From NCBI GenBank assembly GCA_027449125.1, contig DAIDME010000025.1, forward strand, positions 1 to 46,331: a DNA stretch of 46,331 nucleotides, in the 5' to 3' direction. The translations under genes were made by a program, and so were the position numbers. Every line of letters starts with the position of its first letter. Within the stretch, counting starts at the first letter, position 1. This DNA is from Solirubrobacterales bacterium. Its GTDB lineage: Bacteria > Actinomycetota > Thermoleophilia > Solirubrobacterales > Solirubrobacteraceae. This document shows, piece by piece, positions 30,399 to 38,576 of this stretch. A model generated the notes under the pieces. That model did no database searches and was not told the DNA's origin. It saw nothing but the letters and a program-made list of their open reading frames with translations.

Positions 30399-31708
30399 GG
30401 CGCGGGTGTGAGCTCGCGCCCGACCGTCACCGGGATGCCGATCGAGTTCATGTGGTCGGCAAACTCGGGGTAGGAGATCCGGTAGGCGTGCGGGTAGGAG
30501 AGCTCGGTGATCCCGTCCGCGGTCGAGCCCGCGACGGCCAGCGCCATCAGCACCCGGTGGTCGTTGAAGGACGAGAGCGGGGCGCCGTGCAGGCGGTCCA
30601 CCCCGTGGAACTCCAGGTCGTTGCCGTCGAACTCCACCCGCGCCCCCATGCGGCGCAGCTGCAACATCGAGGCGACACGGTCTGACTCCTTGAGGCGCAC
30701 GTGCGAGACGTGCGAGAGCACCGTGTGACCGTGGGCGCGGCTCGCGAGCGTCGAGAGGATCGGGACCATGTCGGGGATGTCGCGGCAGTCCAGATGGCCG
30801 GCGACCGGCGGCGTGCCGTCGTGGTCGATCGTGATCGAGAGGCCGTCGGGCGCGAAGCGCATCGGCACGCCGACGCCCTGCAGCTCGGTGAGCACCGAGG
30901 CTTCGGGGTGGCCGTGGATCGGCACGCGGCTCGTGAAGGTGACCTTCGAGCGGTGAAGCGCGCAGGCGGCCAGGCCGAAGGCGGCCGAGCCGATGTCTGG
31001 GGGCAAGAGGTAGTCCGCTCGCGGCTGCGGCGTCTGGTCGGGTGCGACCGTGAAGTGGCGCCAGTCCTCGCCGACCGTGACCTCCAGGCCGAAGTCGCGC
31101 ATCATATCCACGGTCAGCTCGAGGTAGGGGCGCTCGTTGAGCTCGCCCACCACCTCGATCCGGGTCTCCTCGTCGGTGGCGAACGGCGCCAGCATCAGCA
31201 GGCCGGAGATCCACTGTGAGAGCGTGCCGTCGATGCGCACATGACCGCCGCGCGGGCGGCCCGGATGGACCGTGACGGGCAGCGTCTGCTCGTCGTAGTC
31301 GAGCCTCACGCCGAGGCGCTGCAGCGCTCGCAGGAGCGGGCCGATCGGGCGCCGGCGGAAGTAGCGCTGGCCCACGATCGTGACCGGCCGGTCGCTGAGC
31401 GCCGCCAGGCCGATCAGGAAGTACAGGGTGGTCCCGGAGCTGCCCACCGACACGCGCGCGGTCTTGGGAGAGAAGCCGGCGGCGCCGCGCACCTGCCACT
31501 GCCGGCCCGCGCTTGCGATCCCGACACCGAGCTCGCGCAACGCCTGCACGGTGAACTGGACGTGGCGGGCGTCCGTGCGGTCGGCGATCGTGCTCTGCCC
31601 CGGCGCGAGCGCGGCCAGCATCAGCGCCCGGTGGGCGTGGTACTTGGACGGCGGGATCGCGACCTCACCCTGAAGCGGCCCAGGTGTGCCGGTCACCAGC
31701 AGGCGCAT
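30395..31708 (-). CDS. Divergent EPSP-synthase-like protein (probably not AroA)
   Basis: The protein is 437 aa with the whole EPSP synthase fold pattern: PPSKYHAHRALMLAAL, GSSGTTLYFLIGLAALS, LSQWISGLLMLAP, DIPDMVPILSTLA, VRLKESDRVASM, SFNDHRVLMALAV. Several active-site positions differ from true AroA: the Ser after the first Lys is Tyr, the Arg in the GTxxR motif (PEP binding in E. coli EPSPS) is Tyr, and the C-terminal Lys before the FP motif is not seen (YRISYPEF). No other shikimate gene is nearby; the partners are CoA enzymes. A changed reaction on shikimate or a derivative is likely. Symbol withheld for this reason. Confidence 0.8.
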   Translation of the reverse strand: MRLLVTGTPGPLQGEVAIPPSKYHAHRALMLAALAPGQSTIADRTDARHVQFTVQALRELGVGIASAGRQWQVRGAAGFSPKTARVSVGSSGTTLYFLIGLAALSDRPVTIVGQRYFRRRPIGPLLRALQRLGVRLDYDEQTLPVTVHPGRPRGGHVRIDGTLSQWISGLLMLAPFATDEETRIEVVGELNERPYLELTVDMMRDFGLEVTVGEDWRHFTVAPDQTPQPRADYLLPPDIGSAAFGLAACALHRSKVTFTSRVPIHGHPEASVLTELQGVGVPMRFAPDGLSITIDHDGTPPVAGHLDCRDIPDMVPILSTLASRAHGHTVLSHVSHVRLKESDRVASMLQLRRMGARVEFDGNDLEFHGVDRLHGAPLSSFNDHRVLMALAVAGSTADGITELSYPHAYRISYPEFADHMNSIGIPVTVGRELTPAP

Positions 31709-31727
31709 CGCGGCTCCCCGACGAGGA

Positions 31728-32609
31728 TCATGGGCGCGAGATTAGCTCGCGCAGCTCCGCCAGGCGTGGAACCTGCGCGAGCGGCTCGGGTGAGAGCGCC
31801 GTCAGCACCAGCTCGCTGACGCCCGCATCGAGGTAGGCGCGCAGGCGCCCGGCGACCCGCTCGATGCTGCCGACCGGCGTGTAGCGCTCCACGCGCTCAA
31901 ACGGCATCCCATACATCGCCTGGATGTAGTCCTCGGCCTGCTCGCGGGCGCGGCCCTCGTTGGCGTCGATCAGCACGCTGACCGCCAAGCCGAGCGCCGG
32001 CCGCGCGCGGCCGGCCGCATCGGCGAGCTCGGAGAGCCTTTCGGCGGCCTGAGCCAGGCGGTCGGGGCTCGCCCAGGTCGCGAGCCAGCCGTCGCCGACG
32101 CGGGCGGCGCGCTCCAGCGCGGCGTCGCTGCGGCCGCCGACCCAGACCGGTGGCAGCCGGCTGATCGCCGGCGCGAGCGGCGGTGTCGAGCGGCCGGTCA
32201 GCCAGGCGGGCAGGTCGGTGAGCGCCGCGTCGAGCAGGCGGCCGCGGCGCCTCACGTCCAGGCCGAGGGCGGCGAACTCCTCGGGGAACTCGCCGCCCAC
32301 GCCAACGCCGAGCACCAGCCGGCCCGGCGCGAGCGCGTCGAGCGTGGCGAGCTGCTTGGCCACCCAGGCCGGCTGGCGCAACCCCAGCAGCATCACGCCG
32401 AAGCCGAGGTCCAAGCGCGGGGTTGTGGCTGCGACCGCCGCGAGCGCCACGGTCGCGTCAAACACCGGTGCGGGGCTCCTCAGGTGGTCGCCGACCCAGA
32501 CGGCGTCAAAGCCGGTCTGCTCCGCCGCGTGGGCGACCTGGACGAACCTGGGCGGGCCACCGACCCGCAGGGGGTCGAAGGTGGGGAGGTTCAGGCCGAG
32601 GCGGACCAC
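31728..32609 (-). CDS. Luciferase-like (LLM) flavin/F420-dependent oxidoreductase
   Basis: The protein is 293 aa from the GTG at 32609, where typical LLM text begins (VVRLGLNLPTFDPLR). Motifs: GFDAVWVGDHL, RLDLGFGVMLLGLRQPAWVA, KQLATLDALAPGRLVLGVGV, PPVWVGGRSDAALERAARVG, and TPVGSIERVAGRLRAYLDAG at the C-terminus, as in F420-dependent actinobacterial members. Cofactor is undecided. It lies 19 bases before the EPSP-synthase-like gene, so probably first in the operon. Upstream frame extension to 32696 runs through a palindrome and is unlikely. Confidence 0.8.
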   Translation of the reverse strand: MVRLGLNLPTFDPLRVGGPPRFVQVAHAAEQTGFDAVWVGDHLRSPAPVFDATVALAAVAATTPRLDLGFGVMLLGLRQPAWVAKQLATLDALAPGRLVLGVGVGGEFPEEFAALGLDVRRRGRLLDAALTDLPAWLTGRSTPPLAPAISRLPPVWVGGRSDAALERAARVGDGWLATWASPDRLAQAAERLSELADAAGRARPALGLAVSVLIDANEGRAREQAEDYIQAMYGMPFERVERYTPVGSIERVAGRLRAYLDAGVSELVLTALSPEPLAQVPRLAELRELISRP

Positions 32610-32651
32610 GCGGGGCAATCTAGCGGGCCGCGGTGGGGGCTGGTGGGCGGC

Positions 32652-32694
32652 GAGGGAGCCGTTTGGGTCGCCCAGCGACCCAAACGGCTCCCTC
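32652..32694. terminator. Perfect 43-bp palindrome after the helicase gene
   Basis: 20-bp perfect arms (32652-32671 and 32675-32694) and a 3-base loop lie 6 bases after the helicase stop and before the LLM gene, both on the minus strand. No U-tract; could end helicase transcription or be a mobile palindromic repeat. Confidence 0.55.
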
Positions 32695-32700
32695 ACGCGG

Positions 32701-35028
32701 TCACGTCGCCCGCAGGCGCGCGAGCAGCTCGAGCGCGCCGCGCTTGGAGAGCGGCTCGTTGAGGTTGCCGCACTTGGGCGACTGCACGCACGAGGGGCAG
32801 CCGCTCGCGCACGGGCACTCGGCGATCAGCCGCTGCGCGTCGGCGACCAGCTGGTCGAAGGCCTCATACCCGCGGCGCGAGATGCCGATCCCGCCCGGGT
32901 GGCCGTCGTAGATGAAGATCGTCGGCCCGCCGGTCTGCGGGTGGGCGTTTGTGGACAGGCCACCGATGTCCCAGCGGTCGCACATCGCGATCAGCGGCAG
33001 GACGGCGATCTGGGCGTGCTCGAGCGCGTGCAGGCTGCCGAGGAGGAGGTCGGAGGGGAACGCCTCGGCGGGGCGGCTGGCCAGCGGGCCGGCCGCCCCG
33101 GGGCCGGCGAGAAGCTCGTCCAGCTCGTACCATAGGGCCCGCGTGGCGAACTCGGTGGTCGGCATGTCCAGGGCCTGGAAGTCGATCACGCTCTGGTCCG
33201 CGAGCAGCTTGCGCTGATAGCCGAGCACCGTCTCCGAGTAGACGACCTCCCCGTAGGAGAGACGGACGCCGTGGCTCGAGCGGGTCTCGAGCGCGCGCTC
33301 GATGTAGGTCATGCTCTCGCGCTTGGCCTGGGTGAAGTAGTTGCCGTTGTCGGGGGTGAGGATCGCGCGGCGGGCATGGAGGTCGAGCTCCGAGACCAGA
33401 TAGGAGCGCCCGAGGTGCAGGTAGATCGCGCCGTCGTGGACGGTTGAGTAGGCGCGAGCCGAATCGATCGTGCCGATGATCTCGCCGGTCGATGAGTCGA
33501 TCAGGGCGAAGCTGTCGGCGCTCGATGAGCGCAGGCTGACGGCGCCGGCCGGGTACTCGTCGGAGTGGGCGGGGACGAAGCCGGTGGCGCGCTCGCGCAG
33601 CAGGCGGGCGTCGGCCAGCTGGCGGGCACGGTCTGAGAGGTCCGGGCCGAAGTAGGCGGCGTCCTCCTCGGTGAGCGGCTGTTCGTAGGCGGCGCAGAGC
33701 AGGTGCTGGCCGAGGATCTCCGGGTTCCTCGGGTCGATGATCGCCGCCTCGACGGGGCGAGCGAGGAACTCGTCCGGGTGGCGCGCGAAGAACTGGTCGA
33801 GCGCGTCCTCGCCGGCTACGTAGACGGCCAGGCCACGGCCGCGGCGGCCGGCGCGGCCCCACATCTGGCGCAGGCTCGCGACGGTGCCGGGGAAGGTGAC
33901 GCAGATGGCGGCGTCGAGCTGGCCGATGTCGATCCCGAGCTCGAGCGCGTCGGTGGAGACGACGCCGAGCAGGTCGCCGGAGACCAGTCGCGCCTCGATT
34001 TCGTGGCGCTGCTGGGGGGTGTAGCCGGCGCGATAGGGGGCGATGCGGTCGGCGCGGTCCGGTGGCAGGCGGTCGGCGGCCATGCGCAGGATCAGCTCGA
34101 CGCCCTTGCGCGACTTCATGAAGCAGATCGTGCGCGCACCTGCGCTGATCAGCTGCGCCAGGAGGTCCGCGGCCTCTGCCAGCGTGGAGCCGCGGGTGCC
34201 GAGGCGCTCGTCGGTCAGCGGCGGGTTCCAGACGACCGTGCGGCGCTCCGGCAGCGGCGCGGAGTCGTTGTCGACGAGGTTGATGTCGGCGAGGCCGGTC
34301 AGGGCCGCGGCGTGCTCGGCGGGGTTGGCGATCGTGGCGCTCGCCAGCAGGAAGCGCGGCTCGGAGCCGTGCAGCGCGGCGGCGCGGCGCAGGCGCCTGA
34401 GCGTGTTGGCGACGTGCGAGCCGAAGACGCCGCGGTAGACGTGCGCCTCGTCGACCACCACGAACGCCAGGTTGGCCAGGAAGTCGGCCCAGTTGGCGTG
34501 GTGCGGAAGGATGCCGACGTGGAGCATGTCGGGGTTGGTGATCACGAGGTTCGAACGGCGGCGGATCGCGGTGCGCTCCTGCGAGGGGGTGTCGCCGTCA
34601 TAGATCGCGGGACGCAGCTGCTGGAGGTGGTAGGCGTGCAGCGAGCGGGCCTGATCCTGGGCGAGCGCCTTGGTCGGATAGAGGTAGAGCGCTCTGGCGG
34701 CTGGGTCAGTGACGAGTGTCTCGAGCGTCGGCAGCTGGAAGCAGAGCGATTTGCCCGAGGCGGTGCCGGTGGTGACGATCGTCGTCTGGGAGAAGGCGCT
34801 TACGAGCGCGTCGCGCTGGTGCAGGTAGAGCGAGCTGATGCCGGCGCGCGCGAGCGCGTCGTGGATGCGAGGGTCGAGCTCGTCTGGGATCGGGGTCGTG
34901 TATGCCCGCTGGCTGAGTGTGCGCTGGTCGTGGATCAGGCGGTGATCCGCGCGGCCGGTGTCCAGCAGCGTGTCCCACGGATCGGCCTGTGCGGCGCCGG
35001 CGGTCCGGCTGGATCGGGTGGCGGCCAC
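32701..35028 (-). CDS. DEAH-box helicase, MrfA/YprA-like with DUF1998
   Basis: The protein is 775 aa. Helicase motifs: Q-like LYLHQRDALVSAF, motif I VTTGTASGKSLCF (about 86), YLYPTKALAQDQ, motif II FVVVDEAHVYRG, LLASATIANPAEH (motif III), and VVSTDALELGIDIGQLDA plus QMWGRAGRRGRG in the second RecA domain. The C-terminal four-Cys cluster CPCASGCPSCVQSPKCG marks the DUF1998/MZB region. B. subtilis MrfA works in repair of mitomycin-type DNA damage as a 3'-5' helicase; that role here is inferred by homology. GTG start; divergent from the HAD gene with 40 bases between. Confidence 0.85.
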   Translation of the reverse strand: MAATRSSRTAGAAQADPWDTLLDTGRADHRLIHDQRTLSQRAYTTPIPDELDPRIHDALARAGISSLYLHQRDALVSAFSQTTIVTTGTASGKSLCFQLPTLETLVTDPAARALYLYPTKALAQDQARSLHAYHLQQLRPAIYDGDTPSQERTAIRRRSNLVITNPDMLHVGILPHHANWADFLANLAFVVVDEAHVYRGVFGSHVANTLRRLRRAAALHGSEPRFLLASATIANPAEHAAALTGLADINLVDNDSAPLPERRTVVWNPPLTDERLGTRGSTLAEAADLLAQLISAGARTICFMKSRKGVELILRMAADRLPPDRADRIAPYRAGYTPQQRHEIEARLVSGDLLGVVSTDALELGIDIGQLDAAICVTFPGTVASLRQMWGRAGRRGRGLAVYVAGEDALDQFFARHPDEFLARPVEAAIIDPRNPEILGQHLLCAAYEQPLTEEDAAYFGPDLSDRARQLADARLLRERATGFVPAHSDEYPAGAVSLRSSSADSFALIDSSTGEIIGTIDSARAYSTVHDGAIYLHLGRSYLVSELDLHARRAILTPDNGNYFTQAKRESMTYIERALETRSSHGVRLSYGEVVYSETVLGYQRKLLADQSVIDFQALDMPTTEFATRALWYELDELLAGPGAAGPLASRPAEAFPSDLLLGSLHALEHAQIAVLPLIAMCDRWDIGGLSTNAHPQTGGPTIFIYDGHPGGIGISRRGYEAFDQLVADAQRLIAECPCASGCPSCVQSPKCGNLNEPLSKRGALELLARLRAT

Positions 35029-35068
35029 GGGCTTCCAGTATGGCGTCGCGCTGCTACGGTCGCGGCCG

Positions 35069-35917
35069 ATGCTGCGCGCGCTCTACGTGGACCTGGACGG
35101 AACGCTGGTCGGGCGCGGCGGCTCGCTGTTTCACGACTACGACGGCGCCTTCACGATGCTCGGCGCCAGGGCGCTAGAGGCGTGTGCGCGGGCGGGTGTG
35201 GAGGTCGTGATCGTCACCGGCCGCCGCCAGGGCGGTGTCTGGGAGGTGATGCGGCTGATCGGCCAGCGCTCCTACATCTTCGAGCTCGGTTGCGGGCTGG
35301 TGGCGGACGGCGAGCTTCAGTGGTTGACCGGCGACTGCGTGCCCTCACCGGAGCGCGGCTCCATCTACGACCAGATCGCCGCAAGCGGTGGGCCGGAGCT
35401 GCTGCTCAGCGCGTTCGCGGGGCGGCTCGAATACCACACGCCGTGGTCGCAGGACCGGGAGGTCTCGCACCTCTTTCGGGGCGATTTATCGGTGCGGGAG
35501 GCCGACGCGCTGCTCGGCGAGGCGGGGCTCGGCTGGCTGCGGCTGGTCGACAACGGCCTGCTGGCGGCGCACGGGCCGGTCGGCCCGGCGGCCGGCTGGG
35601 GAATCTCGGGCGAGCGTGTGCACGCCTACCACCTGATTCCGGCGGTCGCGTCCAAGGCCAGGGCGGTCGCCTGGCACATGCGCATGCGCGGGTACACGGT
35701 GAACGAGTGCATCGCCTGCGGTGACTCGCGCGAGGATCTGGAGATGGCGGCCTCGGTCGGCTCCTTCTGGCTTGTGGCCAACGCTGCTGAGACCGACCCT
35801 GAGCTGCTCGCCGAGGCGCGGGCGCGAGCGAACGTGCGGGTCAGCGGCGAGCGCTGCGGCGCCGGCGTCTACGAGGCCGTGGTGACGACACTCACAGAGT
35901 CCCGCGCAGGCGCGTGA
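35069..35917 (+). CDS. HAD-superfamily phosphatase (Cof/SPP-like)
   Basis: The protein is 282 aa. Motif I YVDLDGTLVGR (nucleophile Asp), motif II VEVVIVTGRRQGG, a cap domain (about 90-200), a lysine in VASKARAVAWHM as motif III, and ECIACGDSREDLEMAASVG as motif IV. This is a C2-capped HAD of the sugar-phosphate phosphatase type. Substrate unknown. Divergent from the helicase gene. Confidence 0.85.
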   Translation: MLRALYVDLDGTLVGRGGSLFHDYDGAFTMLGARALEACARAGVEVVIVTGRRQGGVWEVMRLIGQRSYIFELGCGLVADGELQWLTGDCVPSPERGSIYDQIAASGGPELLLSAFAGRLEYHTPWSQDREVSHLFRGDLSVREADALLGEAGLGWLRLVDNGLLAAHGPVGPAAGWGISGERVHAYHLIPAVASKARAVAWHMRMRGYTVNECIACGDSREDLEMAASVGSFWLVANAAETDPELLAEARARANVRVSGERCGAGVYEAVVTTLTESRAGA

Positions 35918-35993
35918 GCGGCGGCGCGCGCTGAAGGGCGTGAGCGGCGGCGGGCCGGGCCGGCTTGCGCCGGGCGCGTGCGACCCCGGCGCG

Positions 35994-36485
35994 TCATGCC
36001 GCCGAGCGGCTGCGCGCGAGCTCCCGCGCCTCTCTGGTGATCGCGTCCTCGTCGGCGACCGCTCGGGCGAGCAGGCCGGCGGCGTCGGCCATTCCGCCGA
36101 AGGCGGCCGCCACCGCCGCGGCGTCAGAGCCGCCGATCGCCCGGTTCATCTCCGCCACGGCCGCGTCGAAGCGCTGCCACAGGTCCTCGGGCCCGCGTCG
36201 GCCCGTGCCGGGTCGCAACTCGTAGGGTGGCTCTGCCTCGGTTGCTCCCGGCACAGGGCGCCAATGCATCCCCGCGTCGTGCGCCTGCTGCCAGGCGAGC
36301 TGTTCGGCGGTCGCCGCCTCTGAGAGCCGGCGCAAACGTCTGGCGAAGCCCTCGTCCGGAGGCGCGACGCGGTGGGCGCGGATCGCCTCCGCCCAGCTTG
36401 CGCTCGCGTGCGCCACGAGTCGCTTCACGCGCTCGCGCTCGGCCTCGAGGTCCTCGCCAAAGCTCGTCGCGCCCGTATCGCTCAT
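35994..36485 (-). CDS. Hypothetical helical protein
   Basis: The protein is 163 aa, helical, rich in Ala/Arg/Glu, no TM. Middle motif EQLAWQQAHDAGMHWRPVPG. It is coupled to the upstream HTH gene by ATGA, suggesting a two-gene operon. Function unknown. Confidence 0.65.
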   Translation of the reverse strand: MSDTGATSFGEDLEAERERVKRLVAHASASWAEAIRAHRVAPPDEGFARRLRRLSEAATAEQLAWQQAHDAGMHWRPVPGATEAEPPYELRPGTGRRGPEDLWQRFDAAVAEMNRAIGGSDAAAVAAAFGGMADAAGLLARAVADEDAITREARELARSRSAA

Positions 36486-36778
36486 CTCGACCCCCCGCCA
36501 TCTGGATGCTCCACGACTCCGACCGGCTCGCCGCTCCAGAAGTCACTTGCACTCAGGCTCGAAATCGGAGAGGCTGGCGCCTGTGAGCCCTGGTAGCCAT
36601 CGTCCAAGATCCGATTGAGGTCCGAGCGCTTGATCCTGACGCGCCTGCCGACGCGCACCGCCGGCAGCGAGCCCGCGTCGATCCAGTTGCGGACCGTCTG
36701 CTGGTTCAGCCGCAGGAGCTCAGCGACCTCCGCGACGGTCAGGAACGACTCCTCGAATTCGTTTTCGACCATAGTCAT
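36482..36778 (-). CDS. Helix-turn-helix (excisionase-family) regulator
   Basis: The protein is 98 aa. SFLTVAEVAELLRLNQQTVR then NWIDAGSLPAVRVGRRVRIK is a MerR/excisionase-type winged HTH (about 11-50). A C-terminal tail carries ASDFWSGEPVGVVE, a motif shared with the divergently transcribed membrane protein (RDFWGGESAGLERV). The upstream region is locally AT-rich and holds the divergent promoters. Confidence 0.8.
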   Translation of the reverse strand: MTMVENEFEESFLTVAEVAELLRLNQQTVRNWIDAGSLPAVRVGRRVRIKRSDLNRILDDGYQGSQAPASPISSLSASDFWSGEPVGVVEHPDGGGSR

Positions 36779-36886
36779 TGATTCTACGGGTTGGATGCGA
36801 TATTTGTAATTGAAGCTAACTGAATCTAATAAGAACTGAGATGATGTCATCGCGTCCGGACGGAAAGACCGGACCGGGAGGATCAG
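36779..36886. promoter_or_regulatory. AT-rich divergent promoter region
   Basis: Positions about 36775-36840 drop sharply in GC and contain AT-rich segments such as gatatttgtaattg and ctaactgaatctaataag, with repeated GATTC/GAATC. They lie between a minus-strand HTH gene and a plus-strand membrane protein. Individual -35/-10 boxes are not certain. Confidence 0.45.
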
Positions 36887-37789
36887 GTGTCGGGTCAGGA
36901 TTTCGAAAGCGACCAGCAGGGCGGGCTCGGGGCAGCGGCCACCAATGTGGTTCAGCTGCCGCGACCCTGGTACGGCTCGCCGGCGGAGCTGGTGCCGATC
37001 GGCGCGGAGCCGTCCGGACGGGACGACCCGCCCGCGGTGCTGACGCACGCACGGGACTTCTGGGGCGGCGAGAGCGCTGGCCTCGAGCGTGTCAGTGGTC
37101 CGTCGCCGGCCGAGCGCCCCGCGGGCCGGACGGCGGCTCCACCCGATCCGGGCCGTGAGCTCAAGCGCCGCGGTGAGCAGCAGTCGCTCGCCGCCGACGC
37201 GGACGGTGCGGGCTGTGTCGAGGCCTGGATCGACGCGGCGGCGGGCTCGCCGGTTGGCGGCGCAGCCGGGCCGGCGCCGCGGCTCGCCGCGGTCGTGTCC
37301 GTCCGCCGGCTGCGCCGGCTGGAGACGGTCGTCCTCGCGCTTGCGGCACTGGCGGCGGGTGCGGCTGCGGCTGTCGTGCTGGGCGCGGGCCTCGCGTCTC
37401 CGCGGACCGGTCGTGCGGGCGCGACGCGTCCACGCTCATTCACGGTCACGGAGACGATCCCTGTCCGCGAGCCGGTTGTGCGGACGGTCACGAGCAGCAC
37501 GGCCGCGGGCTCTACGAGGCCTGCTGGCAGGCGAGCGGGGTCAAGGCGCCTGCCGCCGCTGCGCAGCGGCGCCCGTGGTGCCCAGACGCCGCGGGAGGGC
37601 TCCTCCGGCGCCGCGGCGACGCCGGGTTCCGGCGATCCCCAGGCCGCCTTGGCCGTGGCCCCGGGCCGCACGCCCGAGCCGGTGCTACCCAGCAGCGACG
37701 CAGCGCGCTCAGCAACGGTGGTTGCGCCATCCCGCGAAGGGTCCGGATGTGCGCCGAGCGTGACCAACGGCGGCGCCTGCAGCCTCTGA
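36887..37789 (+). CDS. Single-TM membrane protein with disordered ends
   Basis: The protein is 300 aa from a GTG. The cytoplasmic part (1-140) contains ARDFWGGESAGLERV near residue 49. One TM lies at about 145-168 (VVLALAALAAGAAAAVVLGA), followed by a Pro/Ser/Gly-rich outer part with four-residue basic patches. Not a recognised family. It precedes two secreted-protein genes, possibly as one cell-surface group. Confidence 0.65.
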   Translation: MSGQDFESDQQGGLGAAATNVVQLPRPWYGSPAELVPIGAEPSGRDDPPAVLTHARDFWGGESAGLERVSGPSPAERPAGRTAAPPDPGRELKRRGEQQSLAADADGAGCVEAWIDAAAGSPVGGAAGPAPRLAAVVSVRRLRRLETVVLALAALAAGAAAAVVLGAGLASPRTGRAGATRPRSFTVTETIPVREPVVRTVTSSTAAGSTRPAGRRAGSRRLPPLRSGARGAQTPREGSSGAAATPGSGDPQAALAVAPGRTPEPVLPSSDAARSATVVAPSREGSGCAPSVTNGGACSL

Positions 37790-37820
37790 ATGAGCAGGAG
37801 TGAACGATCGAAAGGCGAGC

Positions 37821-38576
37821 ATGACAAGCAGACCGAGACCCCTACAGATCATGATCGGCCTGCTTGCCGGCATCGCGCTGGCCGGCGGCGGTTACGCCTT
37901 CGCCGCATCGCGCAGCGCCGAGATCCACGCGTGCGCGGGCATCGCCGCGCCGCATGTGCTGACGCTCAACGCTCGCTGTCCTCGCGGGTCGCGGGCGGTC
38001 GTCTGGGATCTTCGCGGGCCGGCGGGGCGTAACGGCACGTCGGTGCGGCTCAGCCAGCGCGTGGATGTCACCACGACCAGCGCGCTGGACGGCGCGCGTG
38101 CGTCGGTGACACGCGGCCGGCACGGGGTCGACACGCTCCACCTGACGCTGCCGCGGGGGCCGGTCGGTCCTGCCGGGCCAAGTGGGGCGACGGGCGCCGC
38201 CGGCCCGGCTGGGGCCGCGGGAGCGAACACGGGGCCGAATGCGTATGGGGAGGTTGTCTACGACTCGTCGGGCCCGAGGCTCGCCTACGGGGTCGGTGTC
38301 TTATTTGTCAGCGGCGGCACTGGCAGTGCCGTGGTGGGGGTGGACGACTGCAGTGCGCCGACCCCGACCGAGCCTGTGATTCTCGTCACGCCCAACAGCG
38401 ATCCTTATGCCGGACAGCAGAGCGGGACGAGCACCACGGGCGAGCCCATCGCCTACGTCTCAGAGTTCGACTACGCGAACTCGCCGGGGGCGCATCGCCT
38501 CAACTTCGCGGTTCAACTGGCGACGAGTACAGGTCAGGAGGTGAGCAGTGACTTCGCCTTCTCGGTCACCTGCTGA
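37821..38576 (+). CDS. Secreted protein with short collagen-like repeat
   Basis: The protein is 251 aa. Signal peptide PLQIMIGLLAGIALAGGGYA with AFA-A cleavage region. Then a domain with two Cys (HACAGI...LNARCP), a Gly-X-Y stretch (GPVGPAGPSGATGAAGPAG, about 118-140) and a C-terminal beta domain (AYGEVVYDSSG ... SDFAFSVTC). I use the ATG at 37821 after GAAAGG; the GTG at 37800 is an alternative. Extracellular or surface-attached. Confidence 0.7.
   Translation: MTSRPRPLQIMIGLLAGIALAGGGYAFAASRSAEIHACAGIAAPHVLTLNARCPRGSRAVVWDLRGPAGRNGTSVRLSQRVDVTTTSALDGARASVTRGRHGVDTLHLTLPRGPVGPAGPSGATGAAGPAGAAGANTGPNAYGEVVYDSSGPRLAYGVGVLFVSGGTGSAVVGVDDCSAPTPTEPVILVTPNSDPYAGQQSGTSTTGEPIAYVSEFDYANSPGAHRLNFAVQLATSTGQEVSSDFAFSVTC

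Noticed and set aside
32610..32696. Upstream start (32696) for the LLM oxidoreductase
   Set aside because: It would translate through a perfect palindrome; family N-terminus begins at the GTG at 32609.
33703..35724. 673-aa plus-strand frame opposite the helicase
   Set aside because: Antisense to a full set of helicase motifs; no family features of its own.
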